From positions 1 to 47,188 of the forward strand of contig JABANN010000253.1 of the NCBI GenBank assembly GCA_013115125.1: 47,188 nucleotides of DNA, read 5' to 3'. A program made the position numbers and the translations under genes. Source of the DNA: Perkinsus olseni. Its lineage: Eukaryota; Perkinsozoa; Perkinsida. Of the stretch, positions 9,114-18,829 are shown piece after piece (the stretch's first letter is position 1; each line of letters opens with the position of its first letter). The notes beneath the pieces are model-generated. The model had not been told where the DNA came from. It worked only from the letters and a program-made list of their open reading frames with translations, and made no database searches.

Positions 9114-10526
9114 TCACAGTAAGTCATTAAAATCTTCCCAGGAGGCGCTCGAAGATGACTCAACAGTTTCCGGATCGTTCGCGTCGGCGGGAGAGGACGC
9201 GAACGTGATCCGCCTAGCAACCCGCCGGTCTCGCTCATCCTCTGCCACTCTCTCAGCAAAGACGTCCATTGGCGAGCTTGAAGTTGGAAGCGGAACAACG
9301 ACAGTGCTTGCGACTGATTCACTGAAGGTTTCCCAGTTCTCAACCGAGTCTTGGGATGAGAAAGTTTCCCAGTTTTCACGAGTGTCTTGTGATGAATATT
9401 TTTCACCGTTCTCAACCGAAGTGGACGGCACCTCCTCCACTGCTGCTCTGCCAGCGTCATCTCCCCCTTCGACAGTGACTGGTCCCTCTTCGCTGAATGA
9501 TTCCCACTCCGTCTCGTTCGTCGAATCTGACACAGAAACCTGACAAAACCCAGTAATACTTCGCTTCTTCGGTTACCTCTCGCGGCATTCGTTTCATCAA
9601 TAACCGCATCACTGAAACTTTCCCAACCGGCATCGGAGCCCTCCGATTCGGAAGCACTGTCACGCTCTTCTCTGTCATTCCGTGGCATTGACAGTGAAGA
9701 CGGTTCATGAGATGAAGATGCAGGGACGGATACCCCTGAGTAGGTACGCTCCAAATGGCCTCGCTTCTTGGTGGATCTTCGCCCACGCCGTATGGTGGGC
9801 AGTTTGTGTTGCCCAGGAGCGAACCTTGAATAGTAGAATCTCCAACGAGACTTAGACCCGTTCGTGCCCACGTTACCTTAGCCTAGTTTTAACAGCGGCT
9901 TCTGCACAATAGCCATGTTTACGCAGTGACCAGTCTCTATTTTCCTTACACGTGCACGATACGTCAACATCCTGTGTATTGCAGGAAAATACGGTCACCA
10001 AATGATAACAGTAAAATCGCTGTAGGATATCATGCACTCGTAGCTGATCAGAATCTGATAGGGGCGCTTTTATACATTTATTCGCTGCGGATTCTGGCGT
10101 AAAGAGCGATTGTCCAGGACAAACCGGGCGACCTGGAAAACCATATTCCCGCCATATTACCCTCGCCGAATTCACCCAGTAGGGCAGCGTCAAGATACTG
10201 GTTAATTCGAGTGGCTGCGAACGACGTAGCCCCCGAACTCCCAAAATTGTGCCCAGCAAACAGGAAACACCGCGTTTCCTCCGAGATGTCAATTCTGCTG
10301 GATACCAGATTAGTTACCTTGAGAGCGCATGGATCAAGAACACCTATCGGGTAATCATTAGGTTGTCAGATAAGTTTACCTCCCTGAAATCTTTCCGACC
10401 AAAGATATCTGTTCCCTGCTGCTGCATCCCTGGGTGATACTCTCGCATGATTACAGGTGTTGGCCTGCTGATGAACATTGTGGGCTCGATTTCTTCATAG
10501 ATCTCATTATCTATACAAAATACCAT
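9114..10526 (-). CDS. acidic-tailed protein with W-E-x-F repeats
   Basis: Five exons with phases that close exactly: 10380-10526, 10161-10317, 9877-10132, 9577-9824 and 9114-9526, total 406 residues. Start is MVFCIDNEIYEEIEPTMF; an in-frame stop lies two codons upstream of this ATG. The N-terminal 185 residues (with FAGHNFGSSGATSF and a cysteine-containing stretch) match no family I know. The C-terminal 220 residues are Ser-rich and acidic and repeat the motif five times: GWESFSD, EWESFSE, NWETFSS, NWETFSE, SWEDFND. W-x-x-F in acidic context is a known short ligand of clathrin-adaptor ear domains, so a trafficking adaptor role is possible (inference only). Introns are 50-70 nt. Confidence 0.65.
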
Positions 10527-10593
10527 TTCTCAGTGGTTTTGTCTGTGCTAATGGCTTTGGGGCCCACAGCCTGGGCCAAACCCCTTGGCCTAC

Positions 10594-10692
10594 CAAGATG
10601 GCTTCTCTCACGAACACACCAACATCGAAGCTTTCGCCATCGAGCGCCTTGGACATGATCGAGTTCACAGCCTCTACGATATTATTCACCAC
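10594..10692 (-). CDS. isolated exon of unknown gene
   Basis: A 33-codon phase-0 exon bounded by ...TTATTCAG and GTAGGCC, reading VVNNIVEAVNSIMSKALDGE then SFDVGVFVREAIL. It cannot join in frame to the W-E-x-F gene just downstream, which has its own start. It may be the last part of the transposase gene or of a separate gene. Confidence 0.35.
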
Positions 10693-11168
10693 CTGAATAA
10701 CATTGCAAAGCTAATCTCTCCGAGCAAATCGGAGATTCACGACTTCACCTGGTTTCCTCGCTATCCCTCTGCAGTGATGGCTATATTCGGATATCCGTAG
10801 CGATCAGTATTCAAGGTGGCTTCAAGATATTGCCCGGCATCGGCGGAACCGGTACGTGCCTCATCCACTAAGGCGTCTGCTAGGAGATGGTAGAGGTCAT
10901 CGTTGGTTGAGATGTGAAGGGGGAATATGCAACGCTCGACCTGGATGGGATATCAGCGTCAAGATATCAAGCCTCTCTCTGCAGCACTACCAGCTCAAAC
11001 GCCGCTCCAAGCCTCTTGTTCTTGTCCCTCAAATTCTTCGAGAAGTGGTAGCAACAACGAGCTGAAGTGGCGAAAAAGTGTAGGTTCGGTTTGATGGCCA
11101 CGGTTTCATCATGGAACTTCCATATGCTGTAGGTAGTACCATTTCGCACGCCAGGCAGATTTTCCTCG

Positions 11169-11189
11169 CAAGCAGTGCTTGCCAAGCAC
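11169..11189. repeat. 22-bp scar inside transposase sequence
   Basis: CAAGCA, GTGCTTG, C, CAAGCAC; preceding base G11168, unit GCAAGCAC. Without the 14 extra bases the transposase reading on the minus strand is continuous (A-I-S-A-C-E-E-N-L-P). Confidence 0.9.
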
Positions 11190-11247
11190 TGATTGCCCCT
11201 TGATGCGCATCGTGAACGCAAAGGTTGATGACATCCTCAAGTGCGTT

Positions 11248-11298
11248 GTCACTGTCGGACAGGGCATTCACGTCGTGAATGCCCTGTCCGACAGTGAC
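11248..11298. repeat. 51-bp perfect palindrome
   Basis: 25-bp arms (GTCACTGTCGGACAGGGCAT then TCACG, and complement) with a one-base centre T11273, inside the transposase remnant. Its outer part, GTCACTGTC/GACAGTGAC, appears to be older transposase sequence, so the palindrome may have grown from an existing small hairpin. Confidence 0.95.
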
Positions 11299-12429
11299 AT
11301 TCCCTCCGTGAATTTCACGAGCTCGTCTAGTTTTTTGAGCATGAAGTCATATACCGCAGCCGTTTCCTCCGCCACAATGGCCCAGAGGAAAGGCACGAAG
11401 AAATGCGTATACTTCTTCTTTCTTGCGTCGTACCTACGCCCAAGACTTTGGATTGTTCCCAACTCTCGGGCGTCGTTATGCATACCGCCCATTACCGAGG
11501 AGCCTATTACCGCGACGAAATCATAGATCAAGGAGGCATTCCCAAGGAGAAGCTTCATCTTACCGTGTTCGTGAGCTCCCCATCCAAACAACTTTGGGCA
11601 TTCCGCGTATAACCTTTAGTTGCGCGTCCATATACAAAAAGAAACCTCTAGGGCATGAGTCCAGGTACCACTTAAGCGATACCAGCATATCTACATGACA
11701 CAGTCAAGGCAATACGCGGCATATAACCTCACGCTACCTGTACTGCTCAGAGCGCAAGCAAAATCCCGAGATTCGAAATTTGTTTCGAGATGGACGATCT
11801 TGCTCGGCAGCGGGTTGTTATTCTTCACACTCTGGATCACTGCAGGCGTTATCCGGTGTTCGGCAAACTCATTGTCCAATTTGAACAAATTGGCGATCCG
11901 TGGAATTCCATCTCGTCTAGTTCTCAGAGACGAGATCAGATTGAACCCGAACTATCGAACCTGGGCAGGCTACGCCACACCAGTGGCAGAGTCTTACGCT
12001 CTCCCACTTCGGAGCTCAAGTGAGCTTCTTTCGCATCCTGAAACTTTGACGTAACTCCGAATACCCGCTCTTTCTTGGGGTTCAAAGCAATATGGTAAGG
12101 TTTCGGATTCCCGGGGTAAACGACAGTGATCGACTTCGAGCACTGTGACGTGTTGATGAAACGAATTCCCCGACTCCCATTCTTCTCGATGGTTCCAATT
12201 CGCACCGGCCCGAGCGATATTTCATTACCCTGAAGTGGAACCACAATCATGAACCACGAAAGGTGGTGCGAGTTGACATGACAACGTGGAATTCCGATCG
12301 AAATATATATGGTACGTGCTTAGCGCTTACTGCCAGTAGCACCCCTGTAGCGGTTTTGTTCTTCTCACTGTGCGGCGAAGGCCCAGAAGACACGAGATCC
12401 AGAGGCTTCGTCGTGCTGCTCTCCGTCTG

Positions 12430-12450
12430 TCTCTTCAAGAGACTCTCTTG
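12430..12450. repeat. 22-bp scar (8-bp inverted triplication)
   Basis: TCTCTT, CAAGAGA, C, TCTCTTG; preceding base G12429, unit GTCTCTTG. It lies about 30 bp beyond the stop of the TQT gene. Confidence 0.85.
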
Positions 12451-12478
12451 AGGGATTGAATGTGCGTCTCCAGTTTAG

Positions 12479-13303
12479 TTATAACTGCGTCCTGAAACGA
12501 CACGCAATGCATTCTGGTACGATGAATTCACCAGACTGAGCGGACATAGCCAGACACGAGTAGTCTACCCTCTGCGCAATTTTCTCGTCATAGTCCTTCT
12601 TTATGTGATCCATCATCTCACGTTGCTCCTCCTTCGCAGAGTTCTGCGAGAAGACAGCGATTAGCACAAAACCTTGGAATGATAAGCAACCCACAATCGT
12701 TCCACGAGCGAAAGGCATGACATCAGCCCTCGCTTTCTCCAACATTTCTATTTTGCTCTGAAAAACATAGTAATTGGACGAACTGCAGGGAAAGGAGAAG
12801 TCAACGCCCATTACCTGTGCATCGGTAAGCTGCCGTGTGAGCTCAACCTGCGCGTTTTCGGTAACATCATCCGGAATGTCGTCAGTCTGTGTCAAGGCGT
12901 GACAACTCTCAGCAGTTGCCGTTTGAGTGGAGGCATCACATCTCTCAGCAGTTGCCGTTTGCGCGGAGGCATCACAACCCTCAGCAGTTGCCGTTTGAGC
13001 GGAGGCATCACAACTTTCGGCAGTTACTGTTTGAGCGAAGGCATCATAGCTTGCAGGAGCTGCCGTTTGAGTGGAGGCATGACAATCATGCCCATTTTTC
13101 GGTCGCACTGCTACATTGAAGAGCTCGTCGTGCAGTGAACCGATTCGGTGAGCTTGACCACGGATGATGCTATCCTGCAACAGAAGGTATTCCAATGACA
13201 TGAAGAGGTTTTTCACCTTCCGTAGAACTTCGGAGTCCAATTGCTGAACCTGTGCTCGAAGGTCAATAATCTGCCCGGTTAACTCACGAATGCGGTCCTG
13301 CAT
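12479..13303 (-). CDS. coiled-coil protein with tandem TQT repeats
   Basis: A 274-residue frame from the ATG at 13303-13301. Residues 1-45 form a coiled coil (MQDRIRELTGQIIDLRAQVQ). Residues about 70-145 are six tandem 12-residue repeats of the type C-D-A-S-T-Q-T-A-T-A-E-x, encoded by a 36-bp DNA repeat; three keep S/L-T-Q-T and three have A-Q-T. T-Q-T is the core of dynein light chain LC8 docking sites, and LC8 partners often carry such motifs in tandem beside coiled coils, so an LC8-bound scaffold is a fair guess. A hydrophobic stretch (GTIVGCLSFQGFVLIAVF) and a second helix follow. A 29-nt GT-AG intron near the end could replace the last residues (E-F-I then D-A-V-I-T-K-L-E-T), extending the coil; I cannot decide. 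Confidence 0.6.
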   Translation of the reverse strand: MQDRIRELTGQIIDLRAQVQQLDSEVLRKVKNLFMSLEYLLLQDSIIRGQAHRIGSLHDELFNVAVRPKNGHDCHASTQTAAPASYDAFAQTVTAESCDASAQTATAEGCDASAQTATAERCDASTQTATAESCHALTQTDDIPDDVTENAQVELTRQLTDAQVMGVDFSFPCSSSNYYVFQSKIEMLEKARADVMPFARGTIVGCLSFQGFVLIAVFSQNSAKEEQREMMDHIKKDYDEKIAQRVDYSCLAMSAQSGEFIVPECIACRFRTQL

Positions 13304-13893
13304 TTCACTCTGCACTGCCGCATGATAGTGTATCTACGATACACTAATTGTGACTAAACCCCATGCAAAAGGAATTACCCATTCATTCCGGCCGAGTCTC
13401 GCCCTCTGCCGGCGATTCAAGGTGTTATAGTTCATCCCGTGACAAGATTGAGAGAAAAAAGAATCAAGGAGCGATGAGCAAGAAAAAACTGTCTTCGACT
13501 CTGAGAGTCTAAGAGAACTGAAGAGCAGTGCCGGCCAACTGAAGCTGACTACCTAAATCGGAGAGAACATGCCAGCCAGCTAAAGCTGACTATATAATAT
13601 ACAGATTGATGCCAGCCAACTGAAGCTGACTATATAATATACAGATTGATGCCAGCCAACTGAAGCTGACTATATAATCTAAAGATTGATGCCAGCCAAC
13701 TGAAGCTGACTATATAATATACAGATTGATGCCAGCCAACTGAAGCTGACTACGTAAATCAGATAAAACGCGCCAGCCAACTAAAGCTGACTATAAAGTA
13801 TATAGATTGAGGCCAGCTAGCTAAAGCTGACTATATAGTATAGATTGATGCCAGCGAACTGAAGCTGACTACGTAAATCAGAGAAAACGCGCC

Positions 13894-13914
13894 AGCCAAG
13901 TTGGCTGAGCCAAC
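13894..13914. repeat. 22-bp scar in minisatellite unit 10
   Basis: AGCCAA, GTTGGCT, G, AGCCAAC; preceding base C, unit CAGCCAAC. The other units have a single CAGCCAAC or close variant. Confidence 0.95.
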
Positions 13915-14029
13915 TAAAGCTGACCATATAATATAAAGATTGATGCCAGCCAACTAAAGCTGACTATACAGTTCGGAAACATGCTCGACAACTGAAGCTG
14001 ACTATATACTATAGATTGACGCCAGCCAA

Positions 14030-14050
14030 CTGAAGGCTTCAGCCTGAAGC
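14030..14050. repeat. scar in minisatellite unit 13
   Basis: CTGAAG, GCTTCAG, C, CTGAAGC. The bridging base C does not pair with the preceding A, one of two exceptions. The other units have a single CTGAAGC or CTAAAGC. Confidence 0.9.
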
Positions 14051-14109
14051 TGACTAGATCCCTAACCGCAAGAATTCTGACTAGAACCCGCAATGTACCC
14101 GTCATTCGA

Positions 14110-14810
14110 CAAGATGCCTCGGGCGCCAGGCGGCCTCGGCGTTTTCTTCAAACCAAACAGACGTTGCTTGATCCATCAGCTGAAAATGTCACAAGATAGG
14201 ATTCGCTTTGCGTTAGTTACAAACTATGCAGTTGAACCGTTGGAGTAGCCGAGCTCTGTGCGAGAGTCGGCCTGTCAGGGTCTACCGCACACCCCAATAA
14301 CAAGTATCCAAAAAGAGAGTTCAGTTCCAATTAGCCTCATGTGCAGCATCTTCTGGTACCACCAGCTTTGCCGATGGGAGCCGCGAAGAATGCGCGGGAA
14401 TATTTCGGTCTCCAAGCAGGCATCTACCAGAAGCACAATACTGGTAACGCAACTGACCGGCCAAACGAGCTGGAGCGAAGCAGGTTTGATAGGGTTCGCT
14501 TTGCGTTAGTTAGGAACCACGCAGTGACCGGGCTCTGCACGAGATTTCACCGCTCACTCCAATGAAAAGTATCCGACATGAGAGCTCAGTTCCAACTAGC
14601 CTTGCACTGCATATTCTTGTGCCATCAGCTTTGCCGATGTTAATCGTGAAGACTGAAATATTGCAGCCCCCAAGCTTGCATCTACCAGTACCGGGAGCAC
14701 AGTACGTGCCAGGACTCGTGCCGTCCCATATTCCGATGTAATTCAGACCGGTGACCGCTCGCCGGTCCTCTGGATTGATTGACGCAGATGACTGGTCAAG
14801 CGAGCTGGAA
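14110..14810 (+). repeat. tandem pair of about 290-bp units
   Basis: Units start near 14203 and 14492 (TTCGCTTTGCGTTAGTTA) and share blocks on CAGTTCCAA, CAGCTTTGCCGATG and GCATCTACCAG. A minus-strand relative lies at 3720-3910 and a fragment at 2505-2560. No coding function seen. Confidence 0.65.
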
Positions 14811-15479
14811 CGAAGCGGACTTTATTGCTCACAGCGAAGCTGATGTGGTATGTGTTTTATAGCCTACGACTCATGGGCTGTTGAGGACAGCCCAACTTAC
14901 AAGGCGGAAGCGATAAAAGCAAGGCAGCCCAACACGCGAAAGCAGCCCATATTGAGCGGCCATAGTCGAACCACGAGGCGGCGGTCGCCATGGACACAGC
15001 CACAGACTGTCAGCAGTGTTGACAGGCCGAATCCAGACAGCCGACATCTATTAAGACTGAGAGTGTCTACCAACGATCATAATTCGAATCCCGGGGGCTT
15101 ACCTTGAAGTATCATCGAAGGCAAACTCTAGTCCCACCTTCACATCGAGCGATTGGGCAGGGAAGGGCGCGAAAATTAGTCAAGGTCTGGTGAACATCAG
15201 ATAACGAACAACATACAACTAATTATTAGCATCGCTTGTATATCCAAACCAGCTTCGTTTGCGCGGAAGATTACTCCAATAACTTACTTCACACCCTGCT
15301 GTATTTTCTCAAAGTGGGAGCAAGTTTCCTCTACTTCGGATTTTCACTCTCGTCGATCAGCCGTAGTCGTTCGCTGTCAGGCTATGTTGCTCGTTGCGTT
15401 GTCTGTCGTGGTCAACTCAAGGCGGCCATTACTAATGACTCATTAGTCGTCAGAAGTCAAAATGAGTTGGGAAATAAAA
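14811..15479. other. spacer before the second segment copy
   Basis: No gene supported. It contains a short hairpin at 14876-14894 (GGGCTGT/ACAGCCC). The second copy of the segmental duplication starts at about 15285. Confidence 0.35.
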
Positions 15480-15879
15480 CTATAATGACGAGTGAGTAGA
15501 TGATTTTATGTTACAAGTACGAGTCATAGACGCCTCCATACTAACTGGGTTCGCAAAAGTCACAAAATACACCACCCCATATAGCAAGGACAGGCCAACA
15601 AGGAGGGAACAAGATGTCGAAAGTGCAAATGAGGCACTCGGTGCAGTTGTAAGAGTCATGCGTTCCGAGCTGCCCTTCCTACCCAACCATATCACTAGCC
15701 AGGGAACCACGGAGGAGCTGATGGCCGTTTCCAGTCATGAAGTGCTGCAGAACGTAGGAGAACCTACCTCCGTGAATTGCGATGGGCTCTGGAGCACTGG
15801 CGATCACACCAATGATGGACAGGACCATCATGAACCGACCAATGATAAACCGACTCACGAACAGGAATAAAGGCTTCAC
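15480..15879 (-). pseudogene. decayed secreted cysteine-rich peptide, copy 5
   Basis: Counterpart of 4213-4599. A signal-peptide-like stretch and most of the cysteine scaffold can be traced across different frames, but there is no continuous reading frame and several family cysteines are gone. It looks broken, with more than two breaks. Confidence 0.6.
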
Positions 15880-16168
15880 ACCTTCACAGAGGGGATGAGC
15901 TTGATGACACTCTTGAGGCTTCCGACTGAGGCAAGTTCATTGTCGGCTCGGGGCTAACCGAGCCGGGAAACGCTAGCCTAGGCTAGTGGCTGCTAGACTG
16001 GTGACGCTGCCTGGAATGCTAGGCTAGCTAACAGGAGCTTCCAAGTTTCATTTTTCGGATCAAAGACAAGAAGTGATAATCGTAGTGCTTTTCTTACCTC
16101 ATAATAAATACAAATGTACCATGTAAAAGACATAGAGAGATCACGATGCGTTACCGGATAAGTGAGAT

Positions 16169-16513
16169 TTAATCCGACCACAACACAGTCGCCTCTATAC
16201 GAAGTTGACGGCAGCAGTCACACCAAACACCACCGCAAATGGCGAGGGCAGGCCAACAAGGGGGAGCGATGAGATCATAAACGCAATAAATACACGCAAG
16301 GCATGCGAAACTCACCCCGACCTGGCCAGTCTCCGCTTCGCGCGTATCATTGACGGTGGTATCATTATTAATCGGATAGCGGTGACCATCCAGGATCTCC
16401 AGGAACACGTGGTCGTCGGATTTGGTAGAACTGTTAGCTGCCGTGTCACCATACGGGGCACCAACCGCTACGCCAATGATGAACAGAATTGTTGTGATGA
16501 ACGATGGCTTCAT
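16169..16513 (-). CDS. secreted eight-cysteine peptide, copy 6
   Basis: Frame of 114 residues from the ATG at 16513-16511. Signal peptide MKPSFITTILFIIGVAVGAP, two N-x-T sites in the middle, and all eight scaffold cysteines (C-L-A-C-I-Y-C ... C-W-P ... C-G-G-V-W-C-D-C-C). The longer upstream extension of the frame is not conserved and has no ATG context worth choosing. It is the duplicate partner of 5584-5916. Confidence 0.75.
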   Translation of the reverse strand: MKPSFITTILFIIGVAVGAPYGDTAANSSTKSDDHVFLEILDGHRYPINNDTTVNDTREAETGQVGVSFACLACIYCVYDLIAPPCWPALAICGGVWCDCCRQLRIEATVLWSD

Positions 16514-17926
16514 GTATCTATAATACGGCGATGGCTGCTTGAAGACTTTCGGCCGAGACCGGTTGGCTGTTGGCTGGAACTCCCACCGTGGCGCTAGCGA
16601 AATCGCTAGGCTAGCTATACAGAGCTGCTGTTCCGATTCACGGATCGGACACACAGAGAGGGGCATGCCTGCCTCGTGACCGTCTACCTTAGCAGGAACT
16701 GAGTGATTCAAATCACGTCCGACAGCAGACGCTGAGTGAACAGCATCCGGTATGGTCAATTGGTCTTCTCCCAGCGGCTTACCCCATTTGCACGCGTGTG
16801 AGCTGCTGTCCCCCCTGTCTCCCTGGGCTTTTGCGCTCACGAGCGATGTGCTGCACGCGGACAGATTGAATTCGATTGCTCGATCCCTATTACCTCCTAC
16901 CAAACGTGGTCATTGCATAAAATGCCGGCATCCCACGGGAGCGGGATACGAAGCACTGAGTTAACTACAAAATGTTCGTATCGGGAAGAAGAGTGACACT
17001 AATACCTTTGTACAAAGAAGAAAGATCCCCTTTTTGCGGCGCTCACGATCGAAATGAAATCAATCCTGTACCATCCGATCAGGCGCGGAACTGCCCTGGG
17101 TCCATACTTTCATCACGACTCTCGTATTGATCGGGGCGGAAGAGTGAAAATGCTATCAGCGATGGATGTAACTTGTTCAGGGATCGCGAGGCTGCAGGGC
17201 GCGAGCCATCCCAGCACCTTAAGAGCCCCAGAGAAGCACAGCTCGCAACGCGCAGACGGAGTATTTGTCGCTGCGACCATGTCGCACAAGATGTGCGGCA
17301 CCCCTCGGCCGCTCACCACTTCAACAAAGTGGTGCACTGCCTACATAGCACAGTTGGCTGTGCGTAATGGAGCTTGGGAAGTGGAGGTCGACCTCGAATC
17401 CGCAGTAGCCTTGAGGTCCCCAAGGTTACTGCCGATTCTAGGTCGATTCCCCAGTTGGAAATTGGGCCTTCTCCTCGGCTATTCGACTCTCGACACGGGA
17501 TCGCTCTTCGTGATGTTCGGTGAGTGCGCGGACGATAGACCGGAATTTTCTGTGTGTTCACTGGCTTCACTATACTATCAACCCGTCGTCCAGTACTTCC
17601 CTCCACTACCACTCACCCTAACCTATCCTATCTCGCCTCGCATGAGCCCAACCTACTTGAGTTCTACTACTACATTGCCTACAACGAGATAGCGCTGGGG
17701 TGCCATTCCACTGGAGGAACGCAAAATGCCAGTTCGCTCGGCGTGATGGACATCAAAGAACATCGAAGGCTCTCATGGCTTTTCTTCCTCCATGGCTGAG
17801 AAGAATATTGAGTGAAAATATCGAATTACTTTGGGGAACGGCGGACGTTGCAGACATCCACCAGTGGCTTCGACCACCACTATCATCCTATACGGCAACT
17901 CAAAGTGAATAAAAAGCGTGAGGACC
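16514..17926. other. spacer of segment copy 2
   Basis: A plus-strand frame of 212 codons opens at 17054, but the matching DNA at 6770-7600 does not keep it, so I do not call a gene. An imperfect 12-bp-arm hairpin lies at 17402-17432. Confidence 0.35.
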
Positions 17927-18829
17927 TCACGACTGACAGCCATCACGAAGAAGCCTTCCCCAGCTCACTAAAAATGGGTTTTTGGGCGTAGGGATTCGAT
18001 CCGAGTGTTGCCTCATATTCGTGAGCGAATCTGACACATTCCTGCCTCTCAACAAAACGAGTGGGGCACCCACCGAACTAGATCGCACGAAGCCCTCGGT
18101 TTGTTCCACTTCTTCGGAGCATCTTCTGATATCCGCGGCCCACCTCTATAACTTATACAAAGGCCGATGGTCTGATCATCTACAGACTTACGCTGCCGCT
18201 GCTTGAAGCTGCTCACCTCAGAGGACTTCTCACCGAGCTCTGTGGGAACTCCCTTGCCATCTAAGCGCCGTACCTGACGAGGTACGCAGGTAATGTCACC
18301 AGGCGATTGGGACGCGAGCAGTGATCACCTGACCGACTGTCGCCTTGGTGTTTTGATCCATTCGAACAAGCCTTTTGACTGCGTCCTTCACTGACGGCCA
18401 AGATCGTGACTCTGTCTCGATAATCTGAGTTCAGCTGGATGAGCAGCCTCGACATTCTGCCAGTTTCATCACGAAACTGCACCCAGCGGGCGGTATGAGA
18501 ATTGCACACAACCGATTGTCTCACTCTATGATTCCCCTTGTGACTGTGTCCCTAGCTTAGCTCACGAATTGATGTTACTACTAAAGTTATAACTCAATAA
18601 AACTGTTAACGACACTTGTTGAGTTATCCAATTTAACACGAGGCTCCGGCTGGGGATTCAATCTGGTCGTATCATGAACGTTCTTGCAATACCGCGAGCG
18701 CGATAACTAGTCCAGGCAAATCGCCATCCCGCTAAGAAGAACGAATTCGTAGTCCCTACTTACGTCATTGATGATACAATTTTGCTCTACCGGAGTGGCA
18801 CTTTTGGGAACGTACATAGTCTGCGGCAT
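17927..18829 (-). CDS. MPQTMYV gene, copy 2
   Basis: Exon 1 18764-18829 (MPQTMYVPKSATPVEQNCII, N-D), exon 2 18329-18424 (IIETESRSWPSVKDAVKRLV then RMDQNTKATVGQ), exon 3 18217-18273 (VRRLDGKGVPTELGEKSSE) and exon 4 from 18145 down. The first three joins are phase 0 with GTAAGT, GTGATC and GTGAGC donors. Exon 2 is intact here, unlike copy 1. In exon 4, after SSSVGAPLVLLR, this copy is one base shorter than copy 1, so the RFAHEYEATLGSNPYAQKPI stretch falls in another frame and the open frame runs instead to 17927. It may have a changed C-terminus or be decaying. Function unknown; no membrane segment. Confidence 0.5.

Larger units (their letters stand above)
10750..12250 (-). mobile_element. Mutator-like transposase remnant
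   Basis: Broken minus-strand coding blocks, N to C: an ATG at 12250 opening MIVVPLQGNEISLGPVRIGT (to 11936); RIANLFKLDNEFAEHRITPA (about 11900-11691); a block at 11591-11268 with HFFVPFLWAIVAEETAAVYD; VINLCVHDAHQGAIS (about 11250-11175); then CEENLPGVRNGTTYSIWKF through HFSKNLRDKNKRLGAAFEL (11172-10967); and a last block near 10880-10760. The order plain-residence phrase, D-A-H-x-G, then L-P ... H-F-x-K-N-L-R matches MULE transposases in layout. The frame is interrupted by three inverted-repeat insertions: 11169-11189 (14 bp net, shifts frame), 11248-11298 and about 11909-11935. I did not find terminal inverted repeats or a target duplication, so ends are approximate. Confidence 0.5.
13530..14056. 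repeat. minisatellite, about 13 units of 40 bp
   Basis: Units begin near 13530, 13571, 13611, 13651, 13691, 13731, 13772, 13812, 13850, 13891, 13945, 13981 and 14021. Core is GCCAGCCAACTGAAGCTGAC followed by an AT-rich half. Two variant halves alternate (TATATAATATACAGATTGAT and TACGTAAATCAGA...ACGC). Units 10 and 13 are longer because each holds an inverted triplication that the others lack. Confidence 0.9.

Noticed and set aside
9841-9871. A frame starting M-G-T-N-G-S that looks like an N-myristoylation signal for the W-E-x-F protein
   Set aside because: The first codon is GTG, and the stretch lies in an intron once exons 3 and 4 are joined in phase.
13530-14056. CRISPR-like array (regular 40-bp spacing)
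   Set aside because: The units are continuous tandem repeats without unique spacers, in a eukaryotic setting.
15070-15105. Second TTCGAATCCCGG box resembling a tRNA T-loop
   Set aside because: No matching stems or A box upstream.
17054-17692. 212-codon plus-strand frame
   Set aside because: The duplicated counterpart at 6.8-7.6 kb does not keep it open, and its composition looks like translated repeat DNA.
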